From: an uncultured Bacteroidales bacterium | GTDB taxonomy: Bacteria > Bacteroidota > Bacteroidia > Bacteroidales > UBA932 | DNA length: 64,000 nt | Reading direction: 5' to 3' | Assembly: GCA_944322715.1 (NCBI GenBank) | Contig: CALUPT010000013.1 | Location: 36,266-100,265, forward strand | Part shown: positions 21,008 through 30,148 of the stretch, piece by piece | Layout: each line of letters starts with the position of its first letter | How positions within the stretch are numbered: position 1 is the first letter of the stretch | Position numbers and translations under genes: made by a program | Notes under the pieces: model-generated | Databases searched by the model: none | Seen by the model: the letters and a program-made list of their open reading frames with translations, nothing else | What the model was told of the DNA's origin: nothing

Positions 21008-22134
21008 GGTTTGCTGACATACCGGGAAACGATGATGTGAAGAGGGCGCTGGTCGGGATGGCCGACAGCGGCAGGGTGGCTCATGCGATGCTCTTCTATG
21101 AGAATGAAGGCTGCGGGGCTTTGCCATTGGTCCTGGCTTTTTTCCAGTATCTGAACTGCCGTGACAGGCATGATGGGGATTCCTGCGGAGAATGTCCGTC
21201 CTGCCGGAAGATTTCCGGACTGATCCATCCTGACCTGCATTTCGTGTTTCCTGTCAATTCAGGCACTAAGGTCAGCTCTTCGGAGAAACCTGTGTCCGAC
21301 CTGTATCTGAAATACTGGAGAGAACTCGTGCTTGCAGACCCGTATTTTCTTGAAAGCGAGTTGTATTCGGCTCTAGGAATCGAGGGAAAGGCGGGGAACA
21401 TAGCCGTGGCGGAAGCCAGGTCCGTGATAGAGAAACTTTCGCTTTCTCCGGTTGAGAACGGCTACAGGGCCGTGGTGATATGGCTGCCGGAGAAGATGAA
21501 TGCGGAAGCGGCGAACAGGCTTCTGAAGGTCGTGGAAGAACCGCCGGAGAAGACCCTGTTCCTGATGGTGACGCACTCTCCGGAGAAAGTCCTGCAGACG
21601 ATTTTCTCGAGATGCCAGAGCTTCAGGGTACTGCCCCTGTCGAAGGATGAGGTGGCCCGTGTCCTGGAGACGGAGTTTTCCGTTTCGGAAGAGCAGGCCA
21701 GGGTTCAGGCGAATGTGTCCGGAGGCAGTGTAGGGGTGGCTTTAGGCCGTATAGGGGACAGGGAAGACTATGATGAATACATGTCTGTTTTCAGAAAACT
21801 CATGGAAGCCGTGCAGTCGAAGAACCTGCTTGCCGCCCTTGAGGCCGGAGAGGACATGGCGGCGCTCAAGTCCCGGGAGAAACAGAAGGAGTTCTGCTCC
21901 TTTGCCGAGGATTGCATAAGGAAGGTATATATGATAAGGCACGGTATGGCGTCCGTTTCCAATGCTGTGGAGGGGGAAATGCCTTTACTGTCCGGTCTGG
22001 CGGCCGGAAGCCGTGACGTTTTCTGTGACAGGGTCGCGGGCTATCTCGACAACGCGGCAGCGCAGATAGACAGGAATGTCAATGCGAAGATAGTCTTCTG
22101 CGATCTTGTCGACAGGATTTTTATGACTTACTGA
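21004..22134 (+). CDS. holB: DNA polymerase III delta' subunit
   Basis: Delta' is the rigid stator of the clamp-loader complex. The 376-residue protein has HAMLFYENEGCGALPL where a P-loop would be, so it does not bind ATP there, as expected for delta'. It keeps the zinc module (LNC...SCGECPSCRKI). ANRLLKVVEEPPEKTLFLM and the SRCQSFR arginine-finger motif are clear. It overlaps the polyprenyl synthase by ATGA and is followed 2 bp later by ricT. Confidence 0.88.
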   Translation: MRFADIPGNDDVKRALVGMADSGRVAHAMLFYENEGCGALPLVLAFFQYLNCRDRHDGDSCGECPSCRKISGLIHPDLHFVFPVNSGTKVSSSEKPVSDLYLKYWRELVLADPYFLESELYSALGIEGKAGNIAVAEARSVIEKLSLSPVENGYRAVVIWLPEKMNAEAANRLLKVVEEPPEKTLFLMVTHSPEKVLQTIFSRCQSFRVLPLSKDEVARVLETEFSVSEEQARVQANVSGGSVGVALGRIGDREDYDEYMSVFRKLMEAVQSKNLLAALEAGEDMAALKSREKQKEFCSFAEDCIRKVYMIRHGMASVSNAVEGEMPLLSGLAAGSRDVFCDRVAGYLDNAAAQIDRNVNAKIVFCDLVDRIFMTY

Positions 22135-22136
22135 AT

Positions 22137-23432
22137 ATGGATAACGAGAACAGGAAATTTGACTGCTCGCGCGGATGTGTCGTCGAGAGGACGGATGAGG
22201 GGGAGCTGAAATGCGACTACCGTCAGGGGTGCTGCAAGCTGGAGGTGTATGACTGGCTCCCCGGAGTGAAGCAGGAGCAGTATAAGGATTATTATGAAGT
22301 GCGTTTCAAGAATACGCGCAAGGGAATATATGTCAACGCTTCGGGTCAGACCATAAAGATGGGGGACCTTGTGATAGTGGAGTCCGCGACGGGGCACGAT
22401 CTCGGGATTGTCACTTTGGAGGGCCCGGTGGTCTCCAGGCAGATGAAGTGCAAGAAGATAGATCCGGCGACGGCCGAATTGAGGAAGATATATCGCAAGG
22501 CCAAGATATTCGACCTTGAGAAATGGCAGGAGGCGATAGCCCGGGAGCACGAGACAATGATCCGTGCGCGGCAGATTGCCGCGGAACTGGGTCTGGACAT
22601 GAAGATAGGGGATGTGGAGTTCCAGGGAGATGGGACCAAGGCCATATTCTATTACATAGCCGATGGCAGGGTGGATTTCAGACAGCTGATCAAGGTCTTT
22701 GCCGAGGAGTTCCATATCAGAATCGAGATGAAGCAGATAGGGGCGCGTCAGGAGGCCGGGCTCATAGGCGGTCTCGGTGTCTGCGGCAGGGAATTGTGCT
22801 GTTCCAACTATATTTCCAGTTTCCAGTCCATTACTACGGCTGCAGCAAGGGTGCAGGATCTGTCGCTGAATCCCCAGAAACTTGCAGGCCAGTGCGGCAA
22901 GCTCAAATGCTGTCTCAATTATGAGACGGCTGTCTATATCGATGCCCAGTCGAGGATCCCGAAGGTCCAGAATCCTCTCGAGTTCGAGGACGGGCTGGCG
23001 TATCTGATGAAGACCGATATCCTCAAGGAAACCATGTATTTCTCGTACGACCAGTCTTCGTATGCCAATCTTTACCCTCTTGCCGCATCCGAGGTCAGGG
23101 AAATCATCAGAATGAACAGGAACGGACAGAAGCCGGAGTCCCTGAAAGGGGAACCGGTGCAGAATGTTCCGGAATTCATTTCCGCTGTCGGGGATGACAG
23201 CATCACCCGCTTTGACGAGGCACGCAGGAAGCGCAAGGGAGGCAAGGGCAAGAACAGGCCGAGACAGCAGAATAATGCTCCGCGGCAGCAGAATGCTCAG
23301 GGTCCCCAGAACGGCGGGAAGCCTCAGCAGCAGAGACACGCGGAGGATGGCCGGGCCGGCAACCGGCAGGGAAGGCAGGCCAGCAGGCAGGACAGAAGGC
23401 CCGCAGCGCAGAAAGATTCTCCAGGACAATGA
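22137..23432 (+). CDS. ricT: PSP1/RicT-family protein (YaaT homologue)
   Basis: A PSP1 C-terminal-domain protein of 431 residues. In Bacillus, RicT (YaaT) is part of the Fe-S-containing RicAFT complex that affects RNase Y processing; the role in Bacteroidota is not established. Cys-rich stretches include SRGCV, RQGCCKLEV, GVCGRELCCSNYISSFQ and CGKLKCCLNYE, likely metal ligands. The last ~60 residues are a low-complexity Q/R/N/G tail. A holB-ricT-gldH order with overlaps suggests one transcript. Confidence 0.88.
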   Translation: MDNENRKFDCSRGCVVERTDEGELKCDYRQGCCKLEVYDWLPGVKQEQYKDYYEVRFKNTRKGIYVNASGQTIKMGDLVIVESATGHDLGIVTLEGPVVSRQMKCKKIDPATAELRKIYRKAKIFDLEKWQEAIAREHETMIRARQIAAELGLDMKIGDVEFQGDGTKAIFYYIADGRVDFRQLIKVFAEEFHIRIEMKQIGARQEAGLIGGLGVCGRELCCSNYISSFQSITTAAARVQDLSLNPQKLAGQCGKLKCCLNYETAVYIDAQSRIPKVQNPLEFEDGLAYLMKTDILKETMYFSYDQSSYANLYPLAASEVREIIRMNRNGQKPESLKGEPVQNVPEFISAVGDDSITRFDEARRKRKGGKGKNRPRQQNNAPRQQNAQGPQNGGKPQQQRHAEDGRAGNRQGRQASRQDRRPAAQKDSPGQ

Positions 23433-23884
23433 GGCCGGTCTCCATGATATTGTTGGCTGCAATGGCGGGAATGTTCCTGTCATGCTCGGAGCCGCTTGTT
23501 ACGGAGACATTTGTCAGATCTTCGCAGAGGGATGCGGATGGCTGCTACAGGTACTGCGTGGACATGTCTGATTCCCTTTCCTCCTATTCCCTGTATTTCT
23601 TCACGAGGATAGATGGCCCCGGAGCCGGAGACAGACGTGACATCCGGCTTCATGTGGACCTTGTCTCCCCATCAGGACAGCGCTATGCCGAGGAAACCGT
23701 CATCCCATCCGGCAGTTTCCGCAGCAACGGCCATTTCACCTCGGACTGCTATGTTCCGTACAGGACCGGATTCGTCCCTGCCGAATACGGGGACTGGATG
23801 CTTTCCGTCACTGTAGACGGAGAGGCTGCAATGGACGGGTTCAGGGGATTGGGCCTGCGTATTTCGAGGCAGAAGGACCGCTAA
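23429..23884 (+). CDS. gldH: GldH-family lipoprotein
   Basis: A 151-residue lipoprotein with lipobox Cys19 (GMFLSCSEP). GldH is required for gliding in Flavobacterium but is retained in many non-gliding Bacteroidales next to ricT, as here. The body has the family's SLYFFTRIDG, LHVDLVSPSGQRYAEE and GDWMLSVTV strands. It overlaps the ricT stop by 4 bp. Its role in a probably non-motile organism is unknown. Confidence 0.82.
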   Translation: MRPVSMILLAAMAGMFLSCSEPLVTETFVRSSQRDADGCYRYCVDMSDSLSSYSLYFFTRIDGPGAGDRRDIRLHVDLVSPSGQRYAEETVIPSGSFRSNGHFTSDCYVPYRTGFVPAEYGDWMLSVTVDGEAAMDGFRGLGLRISRQKDR

Positions 23885-23899
23885 ATCATTCATCGCGAT

Positions 23900-24661
23900 A
23901 TGGGGAAAGACAAGTTAAGGAAATTCAAGGAGAACGAGACATTCCGATGTCTGGTACAGCCCCGCACGGAAGAGGTTTTCCGTGTGGACCATCCTCTGAA
24001 AGGGCATTGGGGGGAGAAGGTGTTCGGCAATGACAGGCCGGTAGTGGTGGAACTCGGCTGCGGCAAAGGGGAATATACCATTGACCTTGCCCTGCGCAAT
24101 CCCGGATGCAATTATATAGGGGTGGACATAAAGGGGGCGCGGCTCTGGAAGGGGGCGAAATATGCGGAGGAACACAGCCTGCCCAATGTGGCGTTTCTCC
24201 GTACCAGGATAGAGTTCATTACATCCCTGTTCGCTCCGGGAGAGGTGTCGGAGATATGGATAACCTTTGCCGACCCGCAGATACACAGGGAGAAGAAGCG
24301 TCTGACATCTCCTCTTTTCATGGAAAGGTACCGGGACATGCTCCGCGGCGGGGGTATAGTGCATTTGAAGACCGACAGCCGCTACCTTCATGAATATTCG
24401 GTTGCGATGGCGCGGCAGAACGGGCTCGGGATACTGGCGGAAGCCACGGATATATACGGAACCGACAGGGAAAGGCTCTATGCCAGTCCGATGCTGTCCG
24501 TATGCGGCAGGGATGCCGTGGATGCCCTGTTCGAGGTGCAGACATTCTATGAGTCGCAGTATCTTGCCCAGGGTATCCCCATCACATATCTTTCCTTTGT
24601 GATTGACCACGCGGGACCGTACCTGTCACCGGACTGGGATGAGGACCGGTGGGAAAGGTAG
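23900..24661 (+). CDS. trmB: tRNA (guanine-N7-)-methyltransferase TrmB
   Basis: This enzyme makes m7G46 in tRNA using S-adenosylmethionine. It has 253 residues. The SAM-binding motif is VVELGCGKGEYTIDLA, and the catalytic/tRNA motif is WITFADPQIHREKKR (the PDPWPK-equivalent). HLKTDSRYLHEYS follows. It is the last gene of the run that starts at 19382, placed 15 bp after gldH. Confidence 0.92.
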   Translation: MGKDKLRKFKENETFRCLVQPRTEEVFRVDHPLKGHWGEKVFGNDRPVVVELGCGKGEYTIDLALRNPGCNYIGVDIKGARLWKGAKYAEEHSLPNVAFLRTRIEFITSLFAPGEVSEIWITFADPQIHREKKRLTSPLFMERYRDMLRGGGIVHLKTDSRYLHEYSVAMARQNGLGILAEATDIYGTDRERLYASPMLSVCGRDAVDALFEVQTFYESQYLAQGIPITYLSFVIDHAGPYLSPDWDEDRWER

Positions 24662-24701
24662 GGCCGTTCATCAGCAGTTTTTTGTCTTTCCTTGACATTC
24701 G

Positions 24702-26528
24702 ATGATTATGGGAAATATCTTTTTTGAAAGGGTGGAGGCCGTCAGAAGAATGATGGCTGCAAAAGGCTGGAATGCAGTCGTGGCTGGTGCATCCGATCCG
24801 CATTCAAGCGAATATCCTGCCCCGAGATGGCAGGCGGTGAAATGGCTGTCCGGTTTTACGGGAGAGGCAGGGGAGCTTGTCATCACGGCTGACCATGCCG
24901 GATTGTGGACGGACTCGAGATATTTCATACAGGCATTGGAGCAGCTGCAGGGTACGGGTATCGAACTGCACAGGACCGGGCAGCCTGATTCCGTACCGGT
25001 ATCGCAATGGCTTGCGGCTCATGCGTCCGTTGTCGCCGCGGATGGCGGCTGCATGTCTGCTGCGGCAATGGAAGAATTGGAGAAAGCCCTTTCTGAGGCG
25101 CATTCGGATGGGGACTGGAAGGTGGTGGATGTCCCGGACTTTATAGATGGGCTATGGACCGACCGGCCGAAAATACCCGTGACTCCCATAGTCACTCTTG
25201 ATGGTTCAGATGTGGGGGAATCGAGGATGCAGAAGCTGGTATGGCTGCGCAAGTTCCTGATGTCGGAAGACTGCGATGCCATCCTGCTGTCTTCCCTTGA
25301 CGAGATAGCGTGGCTGCTGAATGTCCGTGGAAATGACATTGAATACAATCCGTACGTGATATCATGGCTGTATGTCTCCCTCGACAGGGCTGTGTGGTTT
25401 GTGCGCAAGGACAACAGTGCTCCCCTGGACCAGGATACTGCCGACAGTTTCATGGAGATAAGGGCCGATGGAGTGGAGATAGCGGCTTACGATGATGTCT
25501 ATATCACCATTGCCGACCAGGATGTGCCGGATGCGAGGCTGTATGTGGACAGGTCTTCCCTCAATGCCCATCTGTACAGGTATGTATCGGAGATTTTCGG
25601 AAAAGGCAATGTCATCTGCGGCCCCTCTCCGGTAGCATTGCGCAAGTCGGTCAAGAACCCTGTGGAGATCGCCGCCCTGCGTGAGGCGTATCTGGAGGAT
25701 GGATGTGCTGTGGAGAAATTCCTGTACTGGTTGGAGAAGACAGTCGCTTCCGGAGAGAATGTGACCGAATATCAGGCTGCCATGAAGCTGGACGCATTCC
25801 GTTCGGAGATAGATGGCTACAGGGGGAACAGTTTCGCCACCATATCCGCATACGGGCCGGATGCCGCCCTTCCCCATTACAGTACGCCTGCCGAAGGCTC
25901 TGCCGTGCTCGAGCCTCATGGACTGTATCTTGTCGATTCCGGCGGGCAGTATTTTTCAGGTACTACCGACATTACCAGGACCGTCCCGCTCGGGGAATGT
26001 TCGGATCTTGAAAGGGAAGACTATACCCTTGTACTCAAGGGTATGATACAGCTGGCGATGGCTGTCTTTCCCGAGGGCACTCCGGGCTGCCGGTTGGATG
26101 TGCTGGCAAGGAATGCATTGTGGAGGGTCAGACGCAATTTCGGTCATGGCACCGGGCACGGAGTCGGTTTCTGTCTCGGAGTGCATGAAGGCCCCCAGAG
26201 CATCAGACAGGATCTCAACGCCCAGCCCCTTGTGCCGGGAATGGTCACTTCGGATGAGCCGGGAATATACCGCCAGGGACAGCACGGAGTCCGCCATGAA
26301 AACATTCTGCTCTGCGTGGATGCGGGATCGAACGGTTTCGGGAAATGGCTCTCTTTCGAGACCCTGACCGCTTGTCACATAGATACTGCTCCTGTTGTCA
26401 GGTCCATGATGACTGAAGAAGAGGCGGAATGGCTCAACAGATACAACGCATCCGTGTATGAACGCCTTTCCCCTCTTCTTCCGGAAGATGTCTCACAGTG
26501 GCTGAAGTCGAAAGTTCAGCCGTTGTAG
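24702..26528 (+). CDS. pepP: Xaa-Pro aminopeptidase (M24B)
   Basis: A cytoplasmic metallopeptidase that removes N-terminal residues preceding proline. It has about 606 residues, the three-domain eukaryotic-APP1-like size. Two creatinase-like N-terminal domains precede the pita-bread domain. Metal ligands are visible: the Asp pair in LYLVDSGGQYFSGTTDITRT, His in HGTGHGVGFCLGVHEGP, Glu in TSDEPGIY and Glu in VRHENILL. ATG 24708 (MGNIFF) is as likely a start. The last 13 bp overlap the convergent TrpB2 gene. Confidence 0.92.
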   Translation: MIMGNIFFERVEAVRRMMAAKGWNAVVAGASDPHSSEYPAPRWQAVKWLSGFTGEAGELVITADHAGLWTDSRYFIQALEQLQGTGIELHRTGQPDSVPVSQWLAAHASVVAADGGCMSAAAMEELEKALSEAHSDGDWKVVDVPDFIDGLWTDRPKIPVTPIVTLDGSDVGESRMQKLVWLRKFLMSEDCDAILLSSLDEIAWLLNVRGNDIEYNPYVISWLYVSLDRAVWFVRKDNSAPLDQDTADSFMEIRADGVEIAAYDDVYITIADQDVPDARLYVDRSSLNAHLYRYVSEIFGKGNVICGPSPVALRKSVKNPVEIAALREAYLEDGCAVEKFLYWLEKTVASGENVTEYQAAMKLDAFRSEIDGYRGNSFATISAYGPDAALPHYSTPAEGSAVLEPHGLYLVDSGGQYFSGTTDITRTVPLGECSDLEREDYTLVLKGMIQLAMAVFPEGTPGCRLDVLARNALWRVRRNFGHGTGHGVGFCLGVHEGPQSIRQDLNAQPLVPGMVTSDEPGIYRQGQHGVRHENILLCVDAGSNGFGKWLSFETLTACHIDTAPVVRSMMTEEEAEWLNRYNASVYERLSPLLPEDVSQWLKSKVQPL

Positions 26529-27835
26529 GTATAGTTGCTCAGATTCCCCGCCAGATACTGGTCGTAGGCCGACATGTCCATAAGTCCGTGTCCGGAGAGG
26601 TTGAACAGCAGCACCTTGCTCTCACCTGACTCTTTGCATTTGAGAGCTTCGTCTATGGTGGCGGCTATGGCATGGCAGGATTCCGGTGCGGGAACTATGC
26701 CCTCCGATCTAGCGAAAAGGCAGCCCGCCCTGAACGAGTCCAGCTGTTCGATGTCTACGGCCTCCATATATCCGTCCTTAAGCAGCTGGGACACGATTAC
26801 CCCTGCTCCGTGATACCTGAGACCGCCTGCATGGATGTTTGCGGGAGAGAACTTGTGTCCCAGGGTGAACATCGGCAGAAGCGGCGTATATCCGGTCTCA
26901 TCCCCGAAGTCGTATTCGAATTTTCCTTTTGTAAGTTTCGGACAGGATGCAGGTTCGGCGGCGATGAACCTCGTCTTTTTCCCTTCCAGCATCTTGTGTT
27001 TCATGAACGGGAAGGCTATGCCTCCGAAGTTGGACCCGCCGCCGAAACAGGCTATGACCACATCCGGATACTCTCCGGCCATTTCCATCTGTTTCTCCGC
27101 CTCGAGACCGATGACTGTCTGGTGAAGGGACACGTGGCTCATTACTGAGCCGAGCGTGTATTTGCAGCCCGGCGTCATTCTGGCAAGCTCTACTGCCTCT
27201 GAAATGGCTGTACCGAGGGAGCCCTGATAATTGGGATTCGCTGTCAGTATGTCCTTGCCCGCACGTGTGGACATGGATGGGGAAGGTGTCACCTGAGCTC
27301 CGAACACCTGCATCATGCTTCTCCTGTACGGTTTCTGTTCGTAACTTATCTTGACCTGGTAGACCGCAGCCTCCAGGCCGAATACCTTTGCCGCATACGA
27401 AAGCGCTGTACCCCATTGTCCTGCCCCCGTTTCCGTCGTCACATTGGTGACTCCTTCCTGCTTGCAGTAGTATGCCTGGGCGATGGCCGAATTGAGCTTG
27501 TGCGAGCCGACAGGGCTGACGCTCTCGTTCTTGAAATAGATGTGGGCAGGGGTGTCCAGTGCCTTTTCCAGCCCGTATGCCCTCACAAGAGGCGTCGACC
27601 TGTAGTAGCGGTACATCTCCTGGACCGGTTCCGGGATGTCGATGTAGCTGTGGGTCTGGTCGAGTTCCTGACGGCACAGTTCTTCGGCGAAGATAGGGTA
27701 GAGGTCTTCCGCCTTCAGAGGTTCTCTGGTGGCAGGATTGAGCAGGGGCATGGGCTTGTTGACCATGTCTGCCTGGATGTTATACCATTGTGTCGGCAGT
27801 TCCTTTTCTTGAAGGAAAAATCTTTTCTGTTTCAT
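26516..27835 (-). CDS. trpB2: TrpB2-type tryptophan synthase beta chain
   Basis: A PLP-dependent enzyme of 439 residues of the TrpB2 group, which condenses indole (or an indole-like acceptor) with serine. The PLP lysine is in SPVGSHKLNSA. TETGAGQWG and CFGGGSNFGGIAFPF (phosphate loop) are present. The longer N-terminus (PTQWYNIQADM) is typical of TrpB2 rather than TrpB1. No trpA or other trp genes are near; TrpB2 is often found outside trp operons as an indole-salvage enzyme. Confidence 0.9.
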   Translation of the reverse strand: MKQKRFFLQEKELPTQWYNIQADMVNKPMPLLNPATREPLKAEDLYPIFAEELCRQELDQTHSYIDIPEPVQEMYRYYRSTPLVRAYGLEKALDTPAHIYFKNESVSPVGSHKLNSAIAQAYYCKQEGVTNVTTETGAGQWGTALSYAAKVFGLEAAVYQVKISYEQKPYRRSMMQVFGAQVTPSPSMSTRAGKDILTANPNYQGSLGTAISEAVELARMTPGCKYTLGSVMSHVSLHQTVIGLEAEKQMEMAGEYPDVVIACFGGGSNFGGIAFPFMKHKMLEGKKTRFIAAEPASCPKLTKGKFEYDFGDETGYTPLLPMFTLGHKFSPANIHAGGLRYHGAGVIVSQLLKDGYMEAVDIEQLDSFRAGCLFARSEGIVPAPESCHAIAATIDEALKCKESGESKVLLFNLSGHGLMDMSAYDQYLAGNLSNYTYNG

Positions 27836-27918
27836 GATTCTACGGTTTTTCGGTTGTTTATAGATATGTTACAGTACTGTATCGTTTTTGGGGGGCCGGC
27901 GGCGGGAAATGCACATAA

Positions 27919-27955
27919 AAAGAACGGCCGACCGTCATCCGGCCAGCCGTTGCTA
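27919..27955 (-). terminator. Intrinsic terminator of the cytochrome b gene
   Basis: AACGGC (27923-27928) pairs with GCCGTT (27946-27951), with further GGCC/GGCC pairing inside. Read on the minus strand, the hairpin is followed by CTTTTTATG. It lies just after the stop of the cytochrome b subunit and before trpB2. Confidence 0.65.
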
Positions 27956-27976
27956 TATCTTTATCCGTGCGGATTC

Positions 27977-28660
27977 TTACATTGCCTCAATGAATGCGTT
28001 CACTGCCACTGTGGTGAATCCGAGGAATATGATTGTCGCAAAAATGTAGCCGATGACCTTGAGTCTCTTTTCCCAGAGTCTGTTGCTCCATCCGATGGTC
28101 TGGAATGCGCTCCAGAAGCCGTGGGTAAGGTGGAACCAGAGAGCTCCGAACCAGACTATGTACAGAACGACCATCCACCATCGTCCGAAAGTGGTGGTGA
28201 GGAGAAGATACGGGTCTTCCGCTTCCTGTCCCATGAATTCCCTGAGCTGCATCTCATCCCAGAAATGAGTGAGGTGCAGGGCTATGAATCCGAGCACGAT
28301 GATCCCGAGCACGAGCATGTTCTTGGATGCCCAGCTCTCGGTGCGTGCCTTGCTGGCGACTTCATAGCGGCTGTATCCTCCGCGTGTCTGGATATTGTTG
28401 TATGTCAGGTAGCATGCATATATTATATGTATGATGAACCCGAATGCAAGTACAGGGACCATGATGGTCACGACAGGTGTGGCCATGAATTCACATCCTA
28501 ATGCGAAGAGGCCGTCCGGACTTCCGAAGTTCCCCGTACACGAGTCAATGACAGAGAAGAAATTGATTGTCAGATGAAGCAGGAGGAAGATAATCAGGAA
28601 CAGGCCGCTGATGCTCATTATGAGCTTCTTGCCTATTGAAGATGTGAAAATGTTTGCCAT
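27977..28660 (-). CDS. sdhC: Succinate dehydrogenase/fumarate reductase cytochrome b subunit
   Basis: The membrane-anchor diheme cytochrome b of the Bacteroidota SdhC/FrdC type, linking quinones to the SdhA/SdhB catalytic subunits. It has 227 residues and five hydrophobic segments, starting MANIFTSSIGKKLIMSISG. Heme-ligand His candidates are in LLHLTINFF, FIIHIIYACYL, IALHLTHFW and WFHLTHGFW. In most Bacteroidales sdhA and sdhB follow directly; here a terminator and trpB2 follow instead, so the catalytic genes must be elsewhere. Confidence 0.9.
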   Translation of the reverse strand: MANIFTSSIGKKLIMSISGLFLIIFLLLHLTINFFSVIDSCTGNFGSPDGLFALGCEFMATPVVTIMVPVLAFGFIIHIIYACYLTYNNIQTRGGYSRYEVASKARTESWASKNMLVLGIIVLGFIALHLTHFWDEMQLREFMGQEAEDPYLLLTTTFGRWWMVVLYIVWFGALWFHLTHGFWSAFQTIGWSNRLWEKRLKVIGYIFATIIFLGFTTVAVNAFIEAM

Positions 28661-28699
28661 ATTGTCAGCTTAAATTTGTTCAGTTTTCCTTTAGCACTG

Positions 28700-28707
28700 C
28701 AAATTTA
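28700..28707 (-). promoter_or_regulatory. Probable -7 box of sdhC
   Basis: The minus strand reads TAAATTTG, matching TAnnTTTG, 40 bp upstream of the start codon. It lies 8 bp from the -33 of the divergent pyrH promoter. Confidence 0.5.
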
Positions 28708-28715
28708 TATTCTTT

Positions 28716-28747
28716 TTTGCAAGATTCATAATAATTCGATACTTTTG
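28716..28747 (+). promoter_or_regulatory. Full Bacteroidota promoter of pyrH
   Basis: TTTG (28716-28719), a 20-bp spacer, and TACTTTTG (28740-28747) fit the TTTG-N19-21-TAnnTTTG consensus exactly. This is the best-formed promoter in the window. The predicted leader to the ATG at 28778 is about 24 nt. Confidence 0.75.
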
Positions 28748-28777
28748 TTTGTTTGAATTTTCAAAAAAGACGGAACG

Positions 28778-29482
28778 ATGTACAGGAGGGTGTTGCTGAA
28801 ACTCAGCGGAGAGAGCCTCGGAGGTCCTGGAGGCAAGGGAATTAACGAAGAATGGCTCGCAAGGTATGCTTCGGAGGTGGCGGCTGCCGTAAAGGCCGGG
28901 CTGCAGGTTGCGACAGTCATAGGGGGAGGCAACATATTCCGCGGCCTTTCCGGAGCGGGGAAGGGATTCGACAGGGTAGACGGGGACAAGATGGGCATGC
29001 TTGCCACCGTGATCAATTCCCTCGGGCTTGCAATGGCCCTGCGTTCGGAAGGAGTGGAGGCCGAGGTCTTCACCGCGACCCCGATGATGCCGGTCGCCAG
29101 ATATTATATGAGGGATGATGCCGTGGCGGTCCTTGAGAGGGGAGGTGTCGCCCTGATTGCGGGCGGTACGGGCAACCCTTTCTTCACGACGGATTCAGGT
29201 GCCGCCCTCAGGTCTCTCGAGATCAGGGCCGATGCCCTTCTGAAAGGGACAAGGGTGGATGGAGTCTATACGGCTGATCCGGAAAAGGACCCTTCGGCCG
29301 TCAGGTACGATGAACTTACCTTCGACAAGGCCATGGAGGATCATCTGAAAGTGATGGACCAGACCGCTTTCGCCCTGTGCAGGGAGGGGAACATGCCGAT
29401 AGTGGTTTTCGACATGAACAGGCCAGGAAACCTCACAGCCCTCCTCAGGGGGGAGAAGGTGGGTACGGTCGTGCATGCATGA
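28778..29482 (+). CDS. pyrH: UMP kinase
   Basis: Phosphorylates UMP to UDP in pyrimidine synthesis; an amino-acid-kinase-fold hexamer. Its 234 residues show the N-terminal VLLKLSGESLGG, the GGGNIFRG glycine loop, KMGMLATVINSLGLA, and the nucleotide-site motif GTGNPFFTTDSGAALR. ELTFDKAMEDHLKVMDQTA near the end is also characteristic. It is followed 41 bp later by frr, the usual pyrH-frr pairing. Confidence 0.95.
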   Translation: MYRRVLLKLSGESLGGPGGKGINEEWLARYASEVAAAVKAGLQVATVIGGGNIFRGLSGAGKGFDRVDGDKMGMLATVINSLGLAMALRSEGVEAEVFTATPMMPVARYYMRDDAVAVLERGGVALIAGGTGNPFFTTDSGAALRSLEIRADALLKGTRVDGVYTADPEKDPSAVRYDELTFDKAMEDHLKVMDQTAFALCREGNMPIVVFDMNRPGNLTALLRGEKVGTVVHA

Positions 29483-29523
29483 CACCAGTCCGGAAACATG
29501 AAACGAATCTAAAAGACGATATT

Positions 29524-30087
29524 ATGTTAGAGAAAGCAAAAGAAATCCTTGACGCGGCGAAGGTCAAGATGTCCGACGCTGTGAAGTTCCTCGAAGAGGA
29601 TCTGAAGACCTATCGTGTAGGCAAGGCCAATACTTTGATATTCAACAATGTGCTTGTGGACTACTACGGCACTCCGACTCCTGTTCCACAGGTGGCTTCC
29701 GTGACCACTCCCGATGCGAAGACCATCATGATCCAGCCGTGGGAGAAGAAGATGATTCCGGTCATCGAGAAGGCGATCATGGATGCCAACATCGGACTCA
29801 CCCCGCAGAACAACGGCGAGAGCATCCGCTGCGTGGTCCCTCCTCTTACCGAGGAGCGCCGCAAGGAACTTATCAAGAAGGTGAAGTCTGCAGGCGAGAA
29901 TGCCAAGGTCGTTGTCCGCAATGCCCGCAGGGATGCCATCGAGGCTTTGAAGAAGGCTCAGAAGGAAGGCCTTTCCGAAGACGTGCAGAAGGATTACGAG
30001 CAGAATGTCCAGAAGGAGACGGACACTTTCGGAAAGAAGGTGGATGAACTCTGCGCTGCAAAGGAAAAGGATATCATGACCGTCTGA
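29524..30087 (+). CDS. frr: Ribosome recycling factor
   Basis: Splits post-termination ribosomes together with EF-G. The start at 29524 (MLEKAKEILD) gives the standard 187 residues; the longer frame overlaps pyrH and is not credible. Motifs are LKTYRVGKANTLIFNNVLVDYYGTPTP-type in the N-half (one Arg-rich helix then the beta domain), IQPWEKKMIPVIEKAI, PPLTEERRKEL, and NARRDAIEALKKAQKEG near the C-terminus. Confidence 0.95.
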   Translation: MLEKAKEILDAAKVKMSDAVKFLEEDLKTYRVGKANTLIFNNVLVDYYGTPTPVPQVASVTTPDAKTIMIQPWEKKMIPVIEKAIMDANIGLTPQNNGESIRCVVPPLTEERRKELIKKVKSAGENAKVVVRNARRDAIEALKKAQKEGLSEDVQKDYEQNVQKETDTFGKKVDELCAAKEKDIMTV

Positions 30088-30132
30088 CGGGAAATTTTCC
30101 TGCCGGAATGGCGGATTTTCTGAAAAGTTTTG

Positions 30133-30140
30133 TATATTTG
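30133..30140 (+). promoter_or_regulatory. Probable -7 box for the phe/tyr operon leader
   Basis: TATATTTG matches TAnnTTTG. It lies only 8 bp before the leader-peptide ATG (30149), which would make the leader peptide nearly leaderless. No clear -33 element. Confidence 0.5.
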
Positions 30141-30148
30141 CGGTTGCT

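Noticed and set aside
22128..23483. 451-codon minus-strand frame opposite ricT
   Set aside because: Fully antisense to ricT; Leu/Pro/Arg-rich composition with no recognisable domain.
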